Of a stretch of DNA of 64,000 nucleotides, positions 45,366-53,211 are shown piece after piece. This stretch comes from Pseudomonadota bacterium (GTDB taxonomy: Bacteria > Pseudomonadota > Gammaproteobacteria > Steroidobacterales > Woeseiaceae), in the NCBI GenBank assembly GCA_022572185.1, contig JACZWL010000002.1, forward strand, positions 1 through 64,000. The letters are read 5' to 3'. Position 1 is the stretch's first letter; every line of letters begins with the position of its first letter. A model generated the notes under the pieces. The model was not told the DNA's origin. It saw only the letters and a list, made by a program, of their open reading frames with translations, and searched no databases. The position numbers were made by a program, and so were the translations under genes.

Positions 45366-46130
45366 ATGTTCAGGGAACTCTATTACACGTTCGTAGAGTT
45401 CCTGCGCACGTTTGGTGCGCTACAGCTGTTTTTTCTGCGCCTGCTCAGCCACTCGCCCTACATCATCGTGCGACGCTTCGGCCTGGTCGTGCACCAGGTG
45501 CATAATGCCGGCGCCCTGTCGCTCGTTATCATCATGGTCTGTGGTCTGTTCGTCGGCGGCGTGCTGGGCCTGCAGGGTTACTCGAACCTGTCGAAGTTCA
45601 ATGCAGAAGATGCGGTCGGCGCCGTCGCCGCCCTGGGTCTGATAAAGGAGCTCGGCCCTGTCATTACAGCGCTGTTGTTTTCCGGTCGTGCCGGAACGGC
45701 ACTTGCCTCGGAGATCGGTCTGATGAAAGCAACCGATCAGTTGTCGGCAATGGAGATGATGGCCATCAGTCCGATGCAAAGGGTGCTCGTACCCCGATTC
45801 CTCGGCGGCGTGATCTCGATGCCGCTGCTCGCTGCCGTCTTCACTGTGGTCGGCTTGTTTGGTGCCCATCTGGTTGGTGTGACCCTGTTGGGCGTTGACG
45901 CCGGGGCATTCTGGGCACAGATGCAAAACGCCGTTGAACCTGGGGACGTCTATGAAGGCATTATCAAGAGTACCGTGTTCGGCGTGGTCGCGAGTCTGCT
46001 GGCGGTCTGGGAAGGCTATAATGCGATTCCAACGGCAGAAGGTGTTGGCAGGGCCACGACACGAACCGTCGTTATCACGGCAATCTCGATACTTATACTG
46101 GATTTCATGATTACGGCAATTTCCATCTGA
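45366..46130 (+). CDS. mlaE: Phospholipid-transport permease MlaE
   Basis: This is the permease of the Mla complex. The 254-residue protein has an amphipathic N-terminus (YTFVEFLRTFGALQLFFLRLL) and about five spans including LVIIMVCGLFVGGVLGLQGY, the conserved ELGPVITALLFSGRAGTALASEIGLMKATDQLSAMEMM and AVFTVVGLFGAHLVGVTLLGVD. The EIG.M coupling region contacts MlaF. It is 6 bp after mlaF. Confidence 0.95.
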   Translation: MFRELYYTFVEFLRTFGALQLFFLRLLSHSPYIIVRRFGLVVHQVHNAGALSLVIIMVCGLFVGGVLGLQGYSNLSKFNAEDAVGAVAALGLIKELGPVITALLFSGRAGTALASEIGLMKATDQLSAMEMMAISPMQRVLVPRFLGGVISMPLLAAVFTVVGLFGAHLVGVTLLGVDAGAFWAQMQNAVEPGDVYEGIIKSTVFGVVASLLAVWEGYNAIPTAEGVGRATTRTVVITAISILILDFMITAISI

Positions 46131-46138
46131 GGTAAGCA

Positions 46139-46618
46139 ATGCAACAAACGCGAGCAGTTGAATTCGGAACCGGGCTTTTCGTCCTGCTGGGCCTCGCTGC
46201 CCTTTTTTTCCTGACGACTCAAACGACCGGGAACAATGCGTTTTCAAGTGGTGAGACTTACGAGGTCCAAGCCTACTTTGAAAATGTTGGCAGTCTGAAA
46301 AACCGCGCGCCGGTGTCAATGTCCGGTGTGACGATTGGCCGCGTAACAGCGGTTGAATTCGACCCTGTCAGCCTGGAAGCCAGGGTCACTTTCGTTATCG
46401 AACAGAAATATGACCAGATACCTGATGATACCGATGCTGCCATCCTGACTTCCGGGTTGCTGGGCAGCCAGTATATCGGCCTTCAGGCCGGAGGCTCTGA
46501 GACCTACCTGGAGGACGGCAGCGAAATCGATTTGCCGTTCACGCAGTCGGCGATCGTGCTTGAGAACCTGATCAGCAAATATCTGTTCAGCGCCGGAGGA
46601 GAGGACGACGATGAATAA
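46139..46618 (+). CDS. mlaD: MCE-domain lipid-binding protein MlaD
   Basis: MlaD is anchored in the inner membrane and forms a hexameric ring channel for lipids. The 159-residue protein has an N-terminal anchor (AVEFGTGLFVLLGLAALFFLTTQ) and the MCE domain (YEVQAYFENVGSLKNRAPVSMSGVTIGRVTAVEFDP, AAILTSGLLGSQYIGLQAGGSETYLEDGSEI). It is slightly shorter than in E. coli, ending in an acidic tail. It overlaps mlaC by 8 bp. Confidence 0.94.
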   Translation: MQQTRAVEFGTGLFVLLGLAALFFLTTQTTGNNAFSSGETYEVQAYFENVGSLKNRAPVSMSGVTIGRVTAVEFDPVSLEARVTFVIEQKYDQIPDDTDAAILTSGLLGSQYIGLQAGGSETYLEDGSEIDLPFTQSAIVLENLISKYLFSAGGEDDDE

Positions 46619-47240
46619 GGTATCAAGCGGGAGATCTGTTGTGCAGAGTCTGCTCTTGATAGTCATTACCTGTCTTTTGTCGCTGACCGCCCAGGCTGAG
46701 TCACCGAACGCCGTGATTGAGGAGGCGGCAAAGCTGCTCGACCAGGCCGTCGAAGGCCGTCAGCATGAACTCGCAGAAGACAAAGAGGCGCTTTATGCGC
46801 TGATCGACGAGATTCTGTTACCGAGATTCGACCGGCGATATGCGGCGCAGCTGGTACTCGCAAGGCATTGGCGAACCGCCGGCGAGGAGGACCGCGAGCA
46901 GTTCATCAACGCCTTTTACAATCACTTGATGCATATGTATGCCGAGGCCGTCCTGGACTTCGATCTGGCCAATCTGGAGGTGTTGCCATTTCGCGGCGAC
47001 GCCACGAAAAAGCGCACAACGGTCAAGACGATCGTAGTACTCGATGACGGAACCAGAGTGCCCGTGAATTACGGCATGGTGAAGCGCGAAACAGGATGGC
47101 TCATGTTCGATGTGACGATCGAAGGTATCTCCTACGTTCGAAACTTCAAGGCTGAAGTGAATGCGGAGATTCAGGCCGAGGGTCTGGATGGTGTCATCAG
47201 GCGTCTCGAGGGCCATTCAGGCGAAGGCGCTGCGGAATGA
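46611..47240 (+). CDS. mlaC: Periplasmic phospholipid shuttle MlaC
   Basis: MlaC carries phospholipid between MlaA at the outer membrane and MlaD. The 209-residue protein has a signal peptide (SLLLIVITCLLSLTAQAES) and the Tol-Ttg2 fold (ALIDEILLPRFDRRYAAQLVLARHWRTAGEEDREQFINAFYNHLMHMYAEAVLDF, VPVNYGMVKRETGWLMFDVTIEGISYVRNFKAEVNAEI). It overlaps mlaD and mlaB by a few bases. The size is typical. Confidence 0.94.
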   Translation: MNKVSSGRSVVQSLLLIVITCLLSLTAQAESPNAVIEEAAKLLDQAVEGRQHELAEDKEALYALIDEILLPRFDRRYAAQLVLARHWRTAGEEDREQFINAFYNHLMHMYAEAVLDFDLANLEVLPFRGDATKKRTTVKTIVVLDDGTRVPVNYGMVKRETGWLMFDVTIEGISYVRNFKAEVNAEIQAEGLDGVIRRLEGHSGEGAAE

Positions 47241-47572
47241 GCATATTCGTGCTTCAGGATCACGGCGGCGGCCGCTTTTCACTGAGCGGTCGCATGACAT
47301 TCGATACCGCGGGCCAGATATTGCGCGAAAGCGAGATCCCGTTTGAGGAACATACGCGTATCGAAGTCGACTTGTCGGGCGTTGACGAAACCGACTCAGC
47401 CGGTCTTGCTTTATTGCTCGAGTGGATTACCTGGGCCAATCATACGGTTCGCGAGATTCGCTTTACCGACATGCCTGAAAAAATAAGTGCGATCGCCAGG
47501 ACCACCGAAGTCGAACATCTGCTGCGCCGCGGCGAACGCTGGGCAGGCTTCATTGATGCGCCCGGGCCCTAG
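47237..47572 (+). CDS. mlaB: STAS-domain protein MlaB
   Basis: MlaB binds MlaF and stabilises the transporter. The 111-residue STAS domain has GRFSLSGRMTFDTAGQIL, the conserved loop VDLSGVDETDSAGLALLLEWITWA and a C-terminal helix region. The DSAG motif is typical. It overlaps mlaC by 4 bp and ends the operon, converging on mlaA. Confidence 0.9.
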   Translation: MSIFVLQDHGGGRFSLSGRMTFDTAGQILRESEIPFEEHTRIEVDLSGVDETDSAGLALLLEWITWANHTVREIRFTDMPEKISAIARTTEVEHLLRRGERWAGFIDAPGP

Positions 47573-47574
47573 CG

Positions 47575-47597
47575 GTCCATCAGTATAGCCTTGTTGG
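47575..47597 (+). repeat. Copy B of a 23-bp intergenic motif
   Basis: It begins 2 bp after the mlaB stop, in the 69-bp gap between convergent mlaB and mlaA. It resembles 16934-16956 (about 18 of 23) and 61767-61789. The ending is CCTTGTTGG. Confidence 0.45.
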
Positions 47598-47641
47598 CCA
47601 CCAGACCGATCCTGCGCAGCAAAGACGAAACAACCGGGCTC

Positions 47642-48421
47642 TTACGCCTCCTCCGGAAACTCTTCTTCCTCGTCCAGAAACTCCTCGTAGAAATCGTCGT
47701 CTTCCGGCGGATCTCCGTCATAAATCAGATACCGGCGATGTTGCAGATACGCTTCCCGTAACGCGAGGTATGGATCATAGGCGGCCCTGATCTGCGCCCT
47801 GGCGGGTAGCAAGCGTGCCCGAACATCGATTAATCGGACCAAATAGACTTTGTCCCGGACAGATGCATTGTCGTAGTAAAGCAACGGGTCGGCGAGAAAA
47901 TTCAAAGGGATCATGGTTGCATCGCGCAGCGTTCTCGGACCGAAGAAAGGAATGATGACAAACGGTCCATCAGGCACGCCCCAAACGGCGAGGGTCTGGC
48001 CAAAGTCTTCAATTTCAACGTCGATCCCAGCGTCTGCCGCAACATCCATCAACCCGCCAATACCGAAGGTGGTGTTCATCACAAAGCGGCCGGTTTGCTT
48101 GAATCCGGAACCGATCTTGCCTTGCAGGAAATTATTAATGATGTGCAGCGGTGCCCGGAGGTTTCGAGAGAAGTTGCCGACGCCGCGCCGCATAAATGCC
48201 GGAACGACTTTCTGGTAGCCTTTTGCCAGGAGTCTCAAAGAGACTCCGTCGACGGCAGCGTTAAAGGTGTGAATCGGCCGGTTCAGGGGTTCCCAGGGAT
48301 CAGCAGGAGATCGTGCGGGCTTTGAACCATCCGCGGTCGGCTGCGTTGCGCAGGCACCGAGTTGCAGGCAGACAAGTGCCGCCAAAACAAGACCAGCCAG
48401 GCGATCAACAGAGTCGGGCAT
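47642..48421 (-). CDS. mlaA: Outer-membrane phospholipid-extracting lipoprotein MlaA (VacJ)
   Basis: MlaA removes misplaced phospholipids from the outer leaflet and passes them to MlaC. The 259-residue lipoprotein has a signal with lipobox LQLGAC, then DPWEPLNRPIHTFNAAVDG, GVGNFSRNLRAPLHIINNFLQGK, RFVMNTTFGIGGLMDVAADAGI, DFGQTLAVWGVPDGPFVIIPFFGPRTLRDA. These are the VacJ hallmarks. The C-terminus is very acidic (PPEDDDFYEEFLDEEEEFPEE). Its placement opposite the mla operon completes the pathway locally. Confidence 0.94.
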   Translation of the reverse strand: MPDSVDRLAGLVLAALVCLQLGACATQPTADGSKPARSPADPWEPLNRPIHTFNAAVDGVSLRLLAKGYQKVVPAFMRRGVGNFSRNLRAPLHIINNFLQGKIGSGFKQTGRFVMNTTFGIGGLMDVAADAGIDVEIEDFGQTLAVWGVPDGPFVIIPFFGPRTLRDATMIPLNFLADPLLYYDNASVRDKVYLVRLIDVRARLLPARAQIRAAYDPYLALREAYLQHRRYLIYDGDPPEDDDFYEEFLDEEEEFPEEA

Positions 48422-48497
48422 TATTCTGCCTCTTTTCCTAACGAGCTTACAGGAAATCCCGTCTTCGGGCGAACAGTGAGTCTGTATGCAAGCTGGT

Positions 48498-49979
48498 TCA
48501 GGATCTGCTTCGCTGCAGCTGTTCTTCGGTCATATACTCATGCAGAAAGTCGATGCGAGCCTCAAAACGAATGCGTTGAATCTCCTGCAAGTCGGGCACG
48601 CGCAATGCCCGGCGCAGAAAATCCACGCCGCCCACCAGATCGCCAATCATGATCCGGTATTCAGACATGTAGTAATGCGCTTCCGCGATATCGCCGGCTT
48701 TGTTGGCCGCGCGTGCGATGAGCCGCACCTGTTCCGGGGTAGGCGGGACGTTGTTCAGCAGGTCCAGCAGGATTTCGTGAGCAGTTTTTGCATCGCCCAG
48801 TTGCAACAGCGCTTCGGCGTAGTGAACGACGAGAGGCACATTCCTGGGGAACAGTTCCTTGGCGCGCTCAAATGAGGCCACGGCATCCCGAGTCCGCTCC
48901 AGCGCCAGTTCGGACTGCGCCAGGCCGATGTGGTAGGCAATGACTTCCTGATCATTATCAACGAGTTCTTCGAAGATGCGGTTGGCTTCCAAATGCCTGC
49001 CGGCTCTCGTGTATGCCACGGCCCGCCCGTAGCGTTCCGCGACCGACTGATTTTCGTAACTCTCGCGTTCGAAATATCTGATGGCTTCTTCCGCCGTATC
49101 CATGCGCTGAACGATCAGGCGACTGCGTGCAATCCCGTAATTGACGGTGTCGGACGTATGTACCGGCGCGTAATCCCGCGCACGTCCGCGAGCCTCTGCA
49201 ATTCTTGCGCTGCTGACCGGGTGTGTTCTGAGAAAATCAGGCCCCCGTGACTCCGGGGGCCTGCCGCCGCGGGAGATCACCTCGAAGAAAGACGCCATGC
49301 CCTGTGGATCGAATCCGGCCTCCGCGAGTGCGGTAATGCCAACCCGGTCCGCCTCGTATTCATTGCTGCGAGTGAAGTTAATCTGTTGCTGGGCCGCGGT
49401 GCCCTGGGCAACGGCTATCGCCCCCTGGATGGCATCGCCGCTTGCCCCGGCCACCGCACCCGCGAGGACGGCGCCCAGCATGATTGCTGTCGTTAAAATA
49501 CTCTGGCGCGAATTCGCGTGAATCGCTCTTGCAATATGCCTCTGCGTGACGTGAGCGACTTCGTGCGCCAGCACCCCGGCCAACTCGTCTTCGCTTCGCG
49601 TTGCTTCGAGAAGGCCCGTATGCACGCCGATGTAGCCGCCGGGCAGGGCGAAGGCATTAATGTTCGGGTCATCGATCACGAAGAATGTGAATGTGTGAAC
49701 GCCGTCATTGGCCTGGGCGGAAATGCGATGACCGATATCGTTGATGTATTCGGTGATCTGCGGGTCTTCAACGAGCTGTCCGCTGGCGCGAATCTGCTGC
49801 ATGATCGATCGGCCGATCTGTGCCTCGGTATTCTTCGACAGGGTGGCGTTCGCCGGGCTGCCGAGATCAGGCAGATTGACTTCTGTCGCGCCGGCGAAAA
49901 ATGCCAGAAAAGCCGTTAGCGCAAGCAGCAGCAACTGACTGAGACGACGTTGGATTTCAGGGTATTTGCGAAATGGCAT
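48498..49979 (-). CDS. bepA: Periplasmic M48 metalloprotease/chaperone BepA-like
   Basis: BepA promotes LptD maturation and degrades misassembled outer-membrane proteins. From the ATG at 49979 (493 aa) the protein has a signal (LLLLALTAFLAFFAGATEV), the M48 domain with zinc motif VLAHEVAHVTQRH, a third ligand in RSNEYEADRVGI, the helix FALPGGYIGVHTGLLEATRSEDEL, and C-terminal TPR repeats (AYHIGLAQSELALERTRDAVASFERAKELFPRN). Long in-frame sequence upstream of this ATG is not protein-like. It neighbours mlaA, giving an envelope-quality cluster. Confidence 0.9.
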   Translation of the reverse strand: MPFRKYPEIQRRLSQLLLLALTAFLAFFAGATEVNLPDLGSPANATLSKNTEAQIGRSIMQQIRASGQLVEDPQITEYINDIGHRISAQANDGVHTFTFFVIDDPNINAFALPGGYIGVHTGLLEATRSEDELAGVLAHEVAHVTQRHIARAIHANSRQSILTTAIMLGAVLAGAVAGASGDAIQGAIAVAQGTAAQQQINFTRSNEYEADRVGITALAEAGFDPQGMASFFEVISRGGRPPESRGPDFLRTHPVSSARIAEARGRARDYAPVHTSDTVNYGIARSRLIVQRMDTAEEAIRYFERESYENQSVAERYGRAVAYTRAGRHLEANRIFEELVDNDQEVIAYHIGLAQSELALERTRDAVASFERAKELFPRNVPLVVHYAEALLQLGDAKTAHEILLDLLNNVPPTPEQVRLIARAANKAGDIAEAHYYMSEYRIMIGDLVGGVDFLRRALRVPDLQEIQRIRFEARIDFLHEYMTEEQLQRSRS

Positions 49980-50109
49980 ATTAGATCCGACTACAAGCCT
50001 TGCGGGCTGTTCCCAATAATACCTGTTGTAGCGACAATAAAATGGGCAAAAGCAGCACCGGCCGAGCGTCGTCTTGACATAAACCATTGAATCCGAAACA
50101 AATCCCCGC

Positions 50110-50577
50110 TTAACAATTCTTGACGGCCTCGAGTACTTCGGCCGCATGGCCTTTGACCTTGACCTTACGCCATTCCTCCCTGAGCTTGCCGCGCTCATCG
50201 ATCAGAAATGTGCTGCGCTCGATCCCCATAAACTTGCGGCCATACAGAGTCTTCTCCTTGATGACATCGAACTTTCTGCACAGCACCTCATCGGGGTCGG
50301 AGAGCAATTCGAACGGAAACTTCTGCTTCGCCTTGAATTTCTCGTGTGAGGCGAGGCTGTCGCGGGACACGCCAAGAATCACCGCGCTCTGGCGTTTGAA
50401 TTTTGCATGAAGATCGCGAAAGTCCTGCCCTTCGGTGGTACAGCCCGGCGTGCTGTCCTTCGGATAAAAGTAGATCACGACTTTCTTGCCCCTCAACGAC
50501 TTCAGATGAATCGTTTGGTCACCTGTTGCCGGGCACTTGAAATCGGGGGCTTGTCGCATGAGCGTAGGAGCAGCCAC
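50110..50577 (-). CDS. bcp: Thioredoxin-dependent peroxiredoxin (BCP/PrxQ family)
   Basis: This enzyme reduces hydroperoxides. The 155-residue protein shows the peroxidatic cysteine in YPKDSTPGCTTEGQDFRD near residue 45 and ILGVSRDSLASHEKF. The resolving cysteine found five residues later in E. coli Bcp is absent (it reads TEGQ); another cysteine occurs in DEVLCRKFDV, so it may be an atypical or 1-Cys form. The GTG start follows AGGAGG closely. gcvR lies 27 bp upstream, the usual gammaproteobacterial order. Confidence 0.93.
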   Translation of the reverse strand: MAAPTLMRQAPDFKCPATGDQTIHLKSLRGKKVVIYFYPKDSTPGCTTEGQDFRDLHAKFKRQSAVILGVSRDSLASHEKFKAKQKFPFELLSDPDEVLCRKFDVIKEKTLYGRKFMGIERSTFLIDERGKLREEWRKVKVKGHAAEVLEAVKNC

Positions 50578-50604
50578 ATTTTCCTCCTGATATTTGTTGG
50601 ACTC

Positions 50605-51135
50605 TCAAGACTTGATGGGTTCCAGAATCGAATCGAGATTTTCGTGATCACAGAACTCCATAAATTCATCCCTTAACTGCGACAGGTTCACTGATCCCGG
50701 GACATTGATGCTTATCTGAACTGCAAACATCGGCGCACCGGTGTGTGCGGCGGCGTAGCGCCTTGTTGCCAGATCGGCGATCTCAATGTCGCGGGCTGCG
50801 AAGAAATCGGCGAGGCCGTGTACGACGCCGGAATGGTCCAGGCAGACAACGTCGACGGCGTACGGCATGCAATCCTTTCTGCTCGTCGGCTGCCCCGTTT
50901 TTGTGAGGTTGATTGTCAGCGAGCCGTCCTCGGTCAGTTGGTCGAGGCCGGACTCGAGCTTGGTCAGTGTGTGCCAGTTGCCCGAAATCAGCAGCAGCAT
51001 GGCGAATTCCGCGCCAAGCGCCGTCATGCGGCTCTCCTCGATATTGCCGCCACAGTCCAGAATGACCTTGGAGATCTCCTGCACTATTCCTTTTCTGTCC
51101 GTCCCTATTACTGATAAAACAATAAGTTGTGTCAT
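50605..51135 (-). CDS. gcvR: Glycine cleavage system regulator GcvR (tandem ACT)
   Basis: GcvR-type proteins bind GcvA and repress the glycine cleavage genes when glycine is scarce. The 176-residue protein consists of two ACT domains: LIVLSVIGTDRKGIVQEISKVILDCGGNIEESRMTALGAEFAMLLLISG and AVDVVCLDHSGVVHGLADFFAARDIEIADLATRRYAA. The arrangement and the divergent dapA match E. coli. No gcv genes are in the window, although kbl-tdh here generates glycine. Confidence 0.88.
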   Translation of the reverse strand: MTQLIVLSVIGTDRKGIVQEISKVILDCGGNIEESRMTALGAEFAMLLLISGNWHTLTKLESGLDQLTEDGSLTINLTKTGQPTSRKDCMPYAVDVVCLDHSGVVHGLADFFAARDIEIADLATRRYAAAHTGAPMFAVQISINVPGSVNLSQLRDEFMEFCDHENLDSILEPIKS

Positions 51136-51270
51136 GTATCAAGAATCTACTTTCAATGATTTCGAGGCTTGTTTTGTTTCCCGGCACGCCAAACACCTGC
51201 CGGCATCGTTGCTTGCCACGGTTGCATGCGAACAGTAGCATTGCCGCCTTATTTGTGGCGAGGAGAACCC

Positions 51271-52149
51271 GTGTTCAAGGGCAGCCTGATCGCGTTGGCA
51301 ACCCCTTTCGATGTCGATAATCGAGTGGATTATACGGCGCTGGAAAGGCTCATCGAGTTTCATGTCAGTGAGGGTAGTGACGGACTGGTTATCGCTGGTA
51401 CGACGGGCGAATCAGCAACGCTTGATAAATCCGAGCACACCGAGCTTATTGGCAAGGCCGTTGAAATCGTGAACGGCCGCTTGCCGGTGATTGCGGGCAC
51501 GGGTTCGAATTCGACGGCGCAAACGATCCAGTTGTCTGTGGATGTCGGCAAACTGCGTATTGATGCGTATCTGCTGGTGGCGCCCTATTACAACAAGCCG
51601 ATGCAGGAGGGCATTTACCAGCATTTTTCCACGATTGCGGATGCTGTCGATAAGCCCGTAATGCTTTACAACGTCCCTGGTCGAACCGTCACCGACATTC
51701 TTCCCGAGACCGTTGCAAGACTCGCTGCGCATCCGAATATTTTCGGCATCAAGGAAGCAACCGGCGATATGCAACGATTGAGTCAGATTCAACAGCTGGT
51801 GCCTGAAGATTTCATGCTCTACAGCGGCGACGATTTCACCGCACTGGAATTTATCGAAAACGGCGGCAATGGTGTGGTTACGGTTAGCGGCAATGTCGCC
51901 CCACGGCTGATGGCGGACATGTGTCGGGCGGCCCTGGCGGGCGAGCGCGAAAAAGCGAAACAACTGGATGACAAACTGCAACCACTGAACAAGGCGTTGT
52001 TTCTCGAGTCAAACCCGATTCCGGTGAAATGGGCGCTCGCCGAGATGGGTCTGATTTCACCGGGAATTCGCTTACCATTGACACCCTACGCCGAGGAATA
52101 CCACGCAGAAATGAGGCAGGCAATGGCGGACGCCGGGATCGCCCTGTGA
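51271..52149 (+). CDS. dapA: 4-hydroxy-tetrahydrodipicolinate synthase
   Basis: DapA condenses pyruvate with aspartate semialdehyde in lysine and diaminopimelate synthesis. The 292-residue protein has GTTGESATLDKSEH, the catalytic tyrosine in PVMLYNVPGRTV and the Schiff-base lysine in FGIKEATGDM. I chose the GTG at 51271 (VFKGSLIALATPF) since AGGAG lies 5 nt upstream. The open frame before it is not family-like. Its TGA overlaps the GTG of a small lipoprotein gene. Confidence 0.95.
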   Translation: MFKGSLIALATPFDVDNRVDYTALERLIEFHVSEGSDGLVIAGTTGESATLDKSEHTELIGKAVEIVNGRLPVIAGTGSNSTAQTIQLSVDVGKLRIDAYLLVAPYYNKPMQEGIYQHFSTIADAVDKPVMLYNVPGRTVTDILPETVARLAAHPNIFGIKEATGDMQRLSQIQQLVPEDFMLYSGDDFTALEFIENGGNGVVTVSGNVAPRLMADMCRAALAGEREKAKQLDDKLQPLNKALFLESNPIPVKWALAEMGLISPGIRLPLTPYAEEYHAEMRQAMADAGIAL

Positions 52150-52406
52150 GATCGACAAATGACATCATCAAAGTGTTGGTGCTTCTGGCAGGCATGTCAT
52201 TACTGACGGCCTGCGGGGGGTCGCCGACATGCGAAACGGAAGGGCGGTACCGCTTGAGTCAGAGTGGGCAGCGGATTGAAGCACCGGATGACCTGGACGA
52301 TCTGCAGTCCCACAAGGAAATGACAATTCCCCAACCCTCACCGCGCCCGCCACGAGCAGGCGCGGACCGCTGTTTGGAAGCGCCACCTGGGTTATCGTCC
52401 GAGTAG
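52146..52406 (+). CDS. Small lipoprotein resembling the BamC N-terminal segment
   Basis: An 86-residue lipoprotein with signal VLVLLAGMSLLTAC (lipobox LTAC). Starting by GTG inside the dapA stop, it occupies the place of bamC (dapX/nlpB), which follows dapA in gammaproteobacteria. The mature part (RYRLSQSGQRIEAPDDLDDL, then MTIPQPSPRPP) has the same spacing of Tyr, Ser, Ala-Pro, Leu and Met-x-Ile-Pro as the unstructured BamC N-terminus that wraps around BamD. The two helix-grip domains of full BamC (~344 aa in E. coli) are missing, and no trace of them follows. BamC assignment is inference. Confidence 0.6.
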   Translation: MRSTNDIIKVLVLLAGMSLLTACGGSPTCETEGRYRLSQSGQRIEAPDDLDDLQSHKEMTIPQPSPRPPRAGADRCLEAPPGLSSE

Positions 52407-52475
52407 CAACTAGACGAGTAGCAACTAGACGAGTAGTAACTAGACGAGTAGTAACTAGACGAGTAGTAACTAGAA
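52401..52475 (+). repeat. Five tandem 15-bp repeats
   Basis: The unit GAGTAGYAACTAGAC is repeated five times (C in the first two, T in the last three, final base A in the last). The first TAG is the stop codon of the small lipoprotein gene. The unit contains TAG in two frames, so no frame read through it codes. It lies just before tRNA-Ser. Confidence 0.95.
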
Positions 52476-52497
52476 TAATGTTGCAGTAAACGATCCA

Positions 52498-52588
<91 letters not shown>

Positions 52589-52593
52589 CCGAT

Positions 52594-52630
52594 CTTACTT
52601 TAACTAATTGATATAATTAGTTAAAGTAAG
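52594..52630. terminator. AT-rich inverted repeat after tRNA-Ser
   Basis: The arms CTTACTTTAACTAAT and ATTAGTTAAAGTAAG are perfect (15 bp) around a 7-nt loop, 6 bp after the tRNA. No U-run follows, so it is a weak terminator at best. It could instead be a recombinase-binding or IS-end structure at the island border. Confidence 0.45.
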
Positions 52631-52736
52631 TGTATTAGTGTCTGTATCCCACATTTTGTAATACTGATCTTCCCCCGAGATACCGGACACCGAGTTAAGG
52701 ATCATATAATGAAAATGATTCAAAACGAGGTGTTAG

Positions 52737-52818
52737 ATGACAAAGCAACGAAGAACATTCAGTCAGGAATTCAAACAGGAAGCAGTCGCGTTGGTGGTTG
52801 AACATGGCTACAGCTATG
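52737..52818 (+). pseudogene. IS3-family transposase OrfA fragment
   Basis: The frame from the ATG at 52737 reads MTKQRRTFSQEFKQEAVALV then VEHGYSYAAA. This is the start of an IS3-family OrfA (RRTFS.EFKQEAV..V...GYS). Similarity ends near 52818, where sequence belonging to the opposite-strand SWIM gene begins. The upstream part (about 52637-52736) is probably the IS left end, but I could not fix the terminal repeat. The rest of the IS (HTH, OrfB) is absent. Confidence 0.7.
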
Positions 52819-53098
52819 CAGCCGCCAGAATCACCGCCACCGCATGCTTGCACGGTCCCCACGAATAGGGGCAGGTGCAGAAGTATTCGCAGTCGCATTC
52901 TTCGTCGACACGGACCGAAGTGACATATCGTTCGCTCCCGGTTACCCATGCAACAAGGGCGTTGTTCTCGGTGTGGGAGAGCCGGTCGACATGCTTCACA
53001 TGCGCTTTTCCCCGACTGAGAATAGTTTCTCCGGCCCAGTCGTGCAGATCATCGAAGGTCATTTTGCGCAGATTGGTATTGATGGATTTCACTTTCAA
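52814..53098 (-). pseudogene. SWIM zinc-finger protein, truncated at the C-terminus
   Basis: The 94 residues (TTG at 53098, or the better-spaced GTG at 53092) include a WAGETILSRGKAHVKHVDRL lead-in and the SWIM motif: C-x-C in FCTCP and C-x-H in PCKHAVAVIL. SWIM-domain proteins normally continue well beyond this helix. Here the frame ends immediately after AVILAAA, exactly where the IS3 fragment abuts. I read this as a gene cut by IS insertion and deletion. The finger itself is intact. Confidence 0.6.
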
Positions 53099-53211
53099 CT
53101 TCTCGTTGCTCTTTCGGCGTTGTCAGAATGGCCGTGTGTCGCTCAGCTCATTCTGCCGCGCTGATTTGAACGTGCATTTCCGATCATTGTTGCCGTTTGT
53201 GCATGCCTCGT

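Noticed and set aside
45420-46319. 299-residue minus-strand frame opposite mlaE/mlaD
   Set aside because: It is histidine- and glutamine-rich shadow coding opposite two well-conserved genes.
52401-52475. CRISPR or direct-repeat origin at the 15-bp repeats
   Set aside because: Units are too short and lack spacers; no replication gene is nearby.
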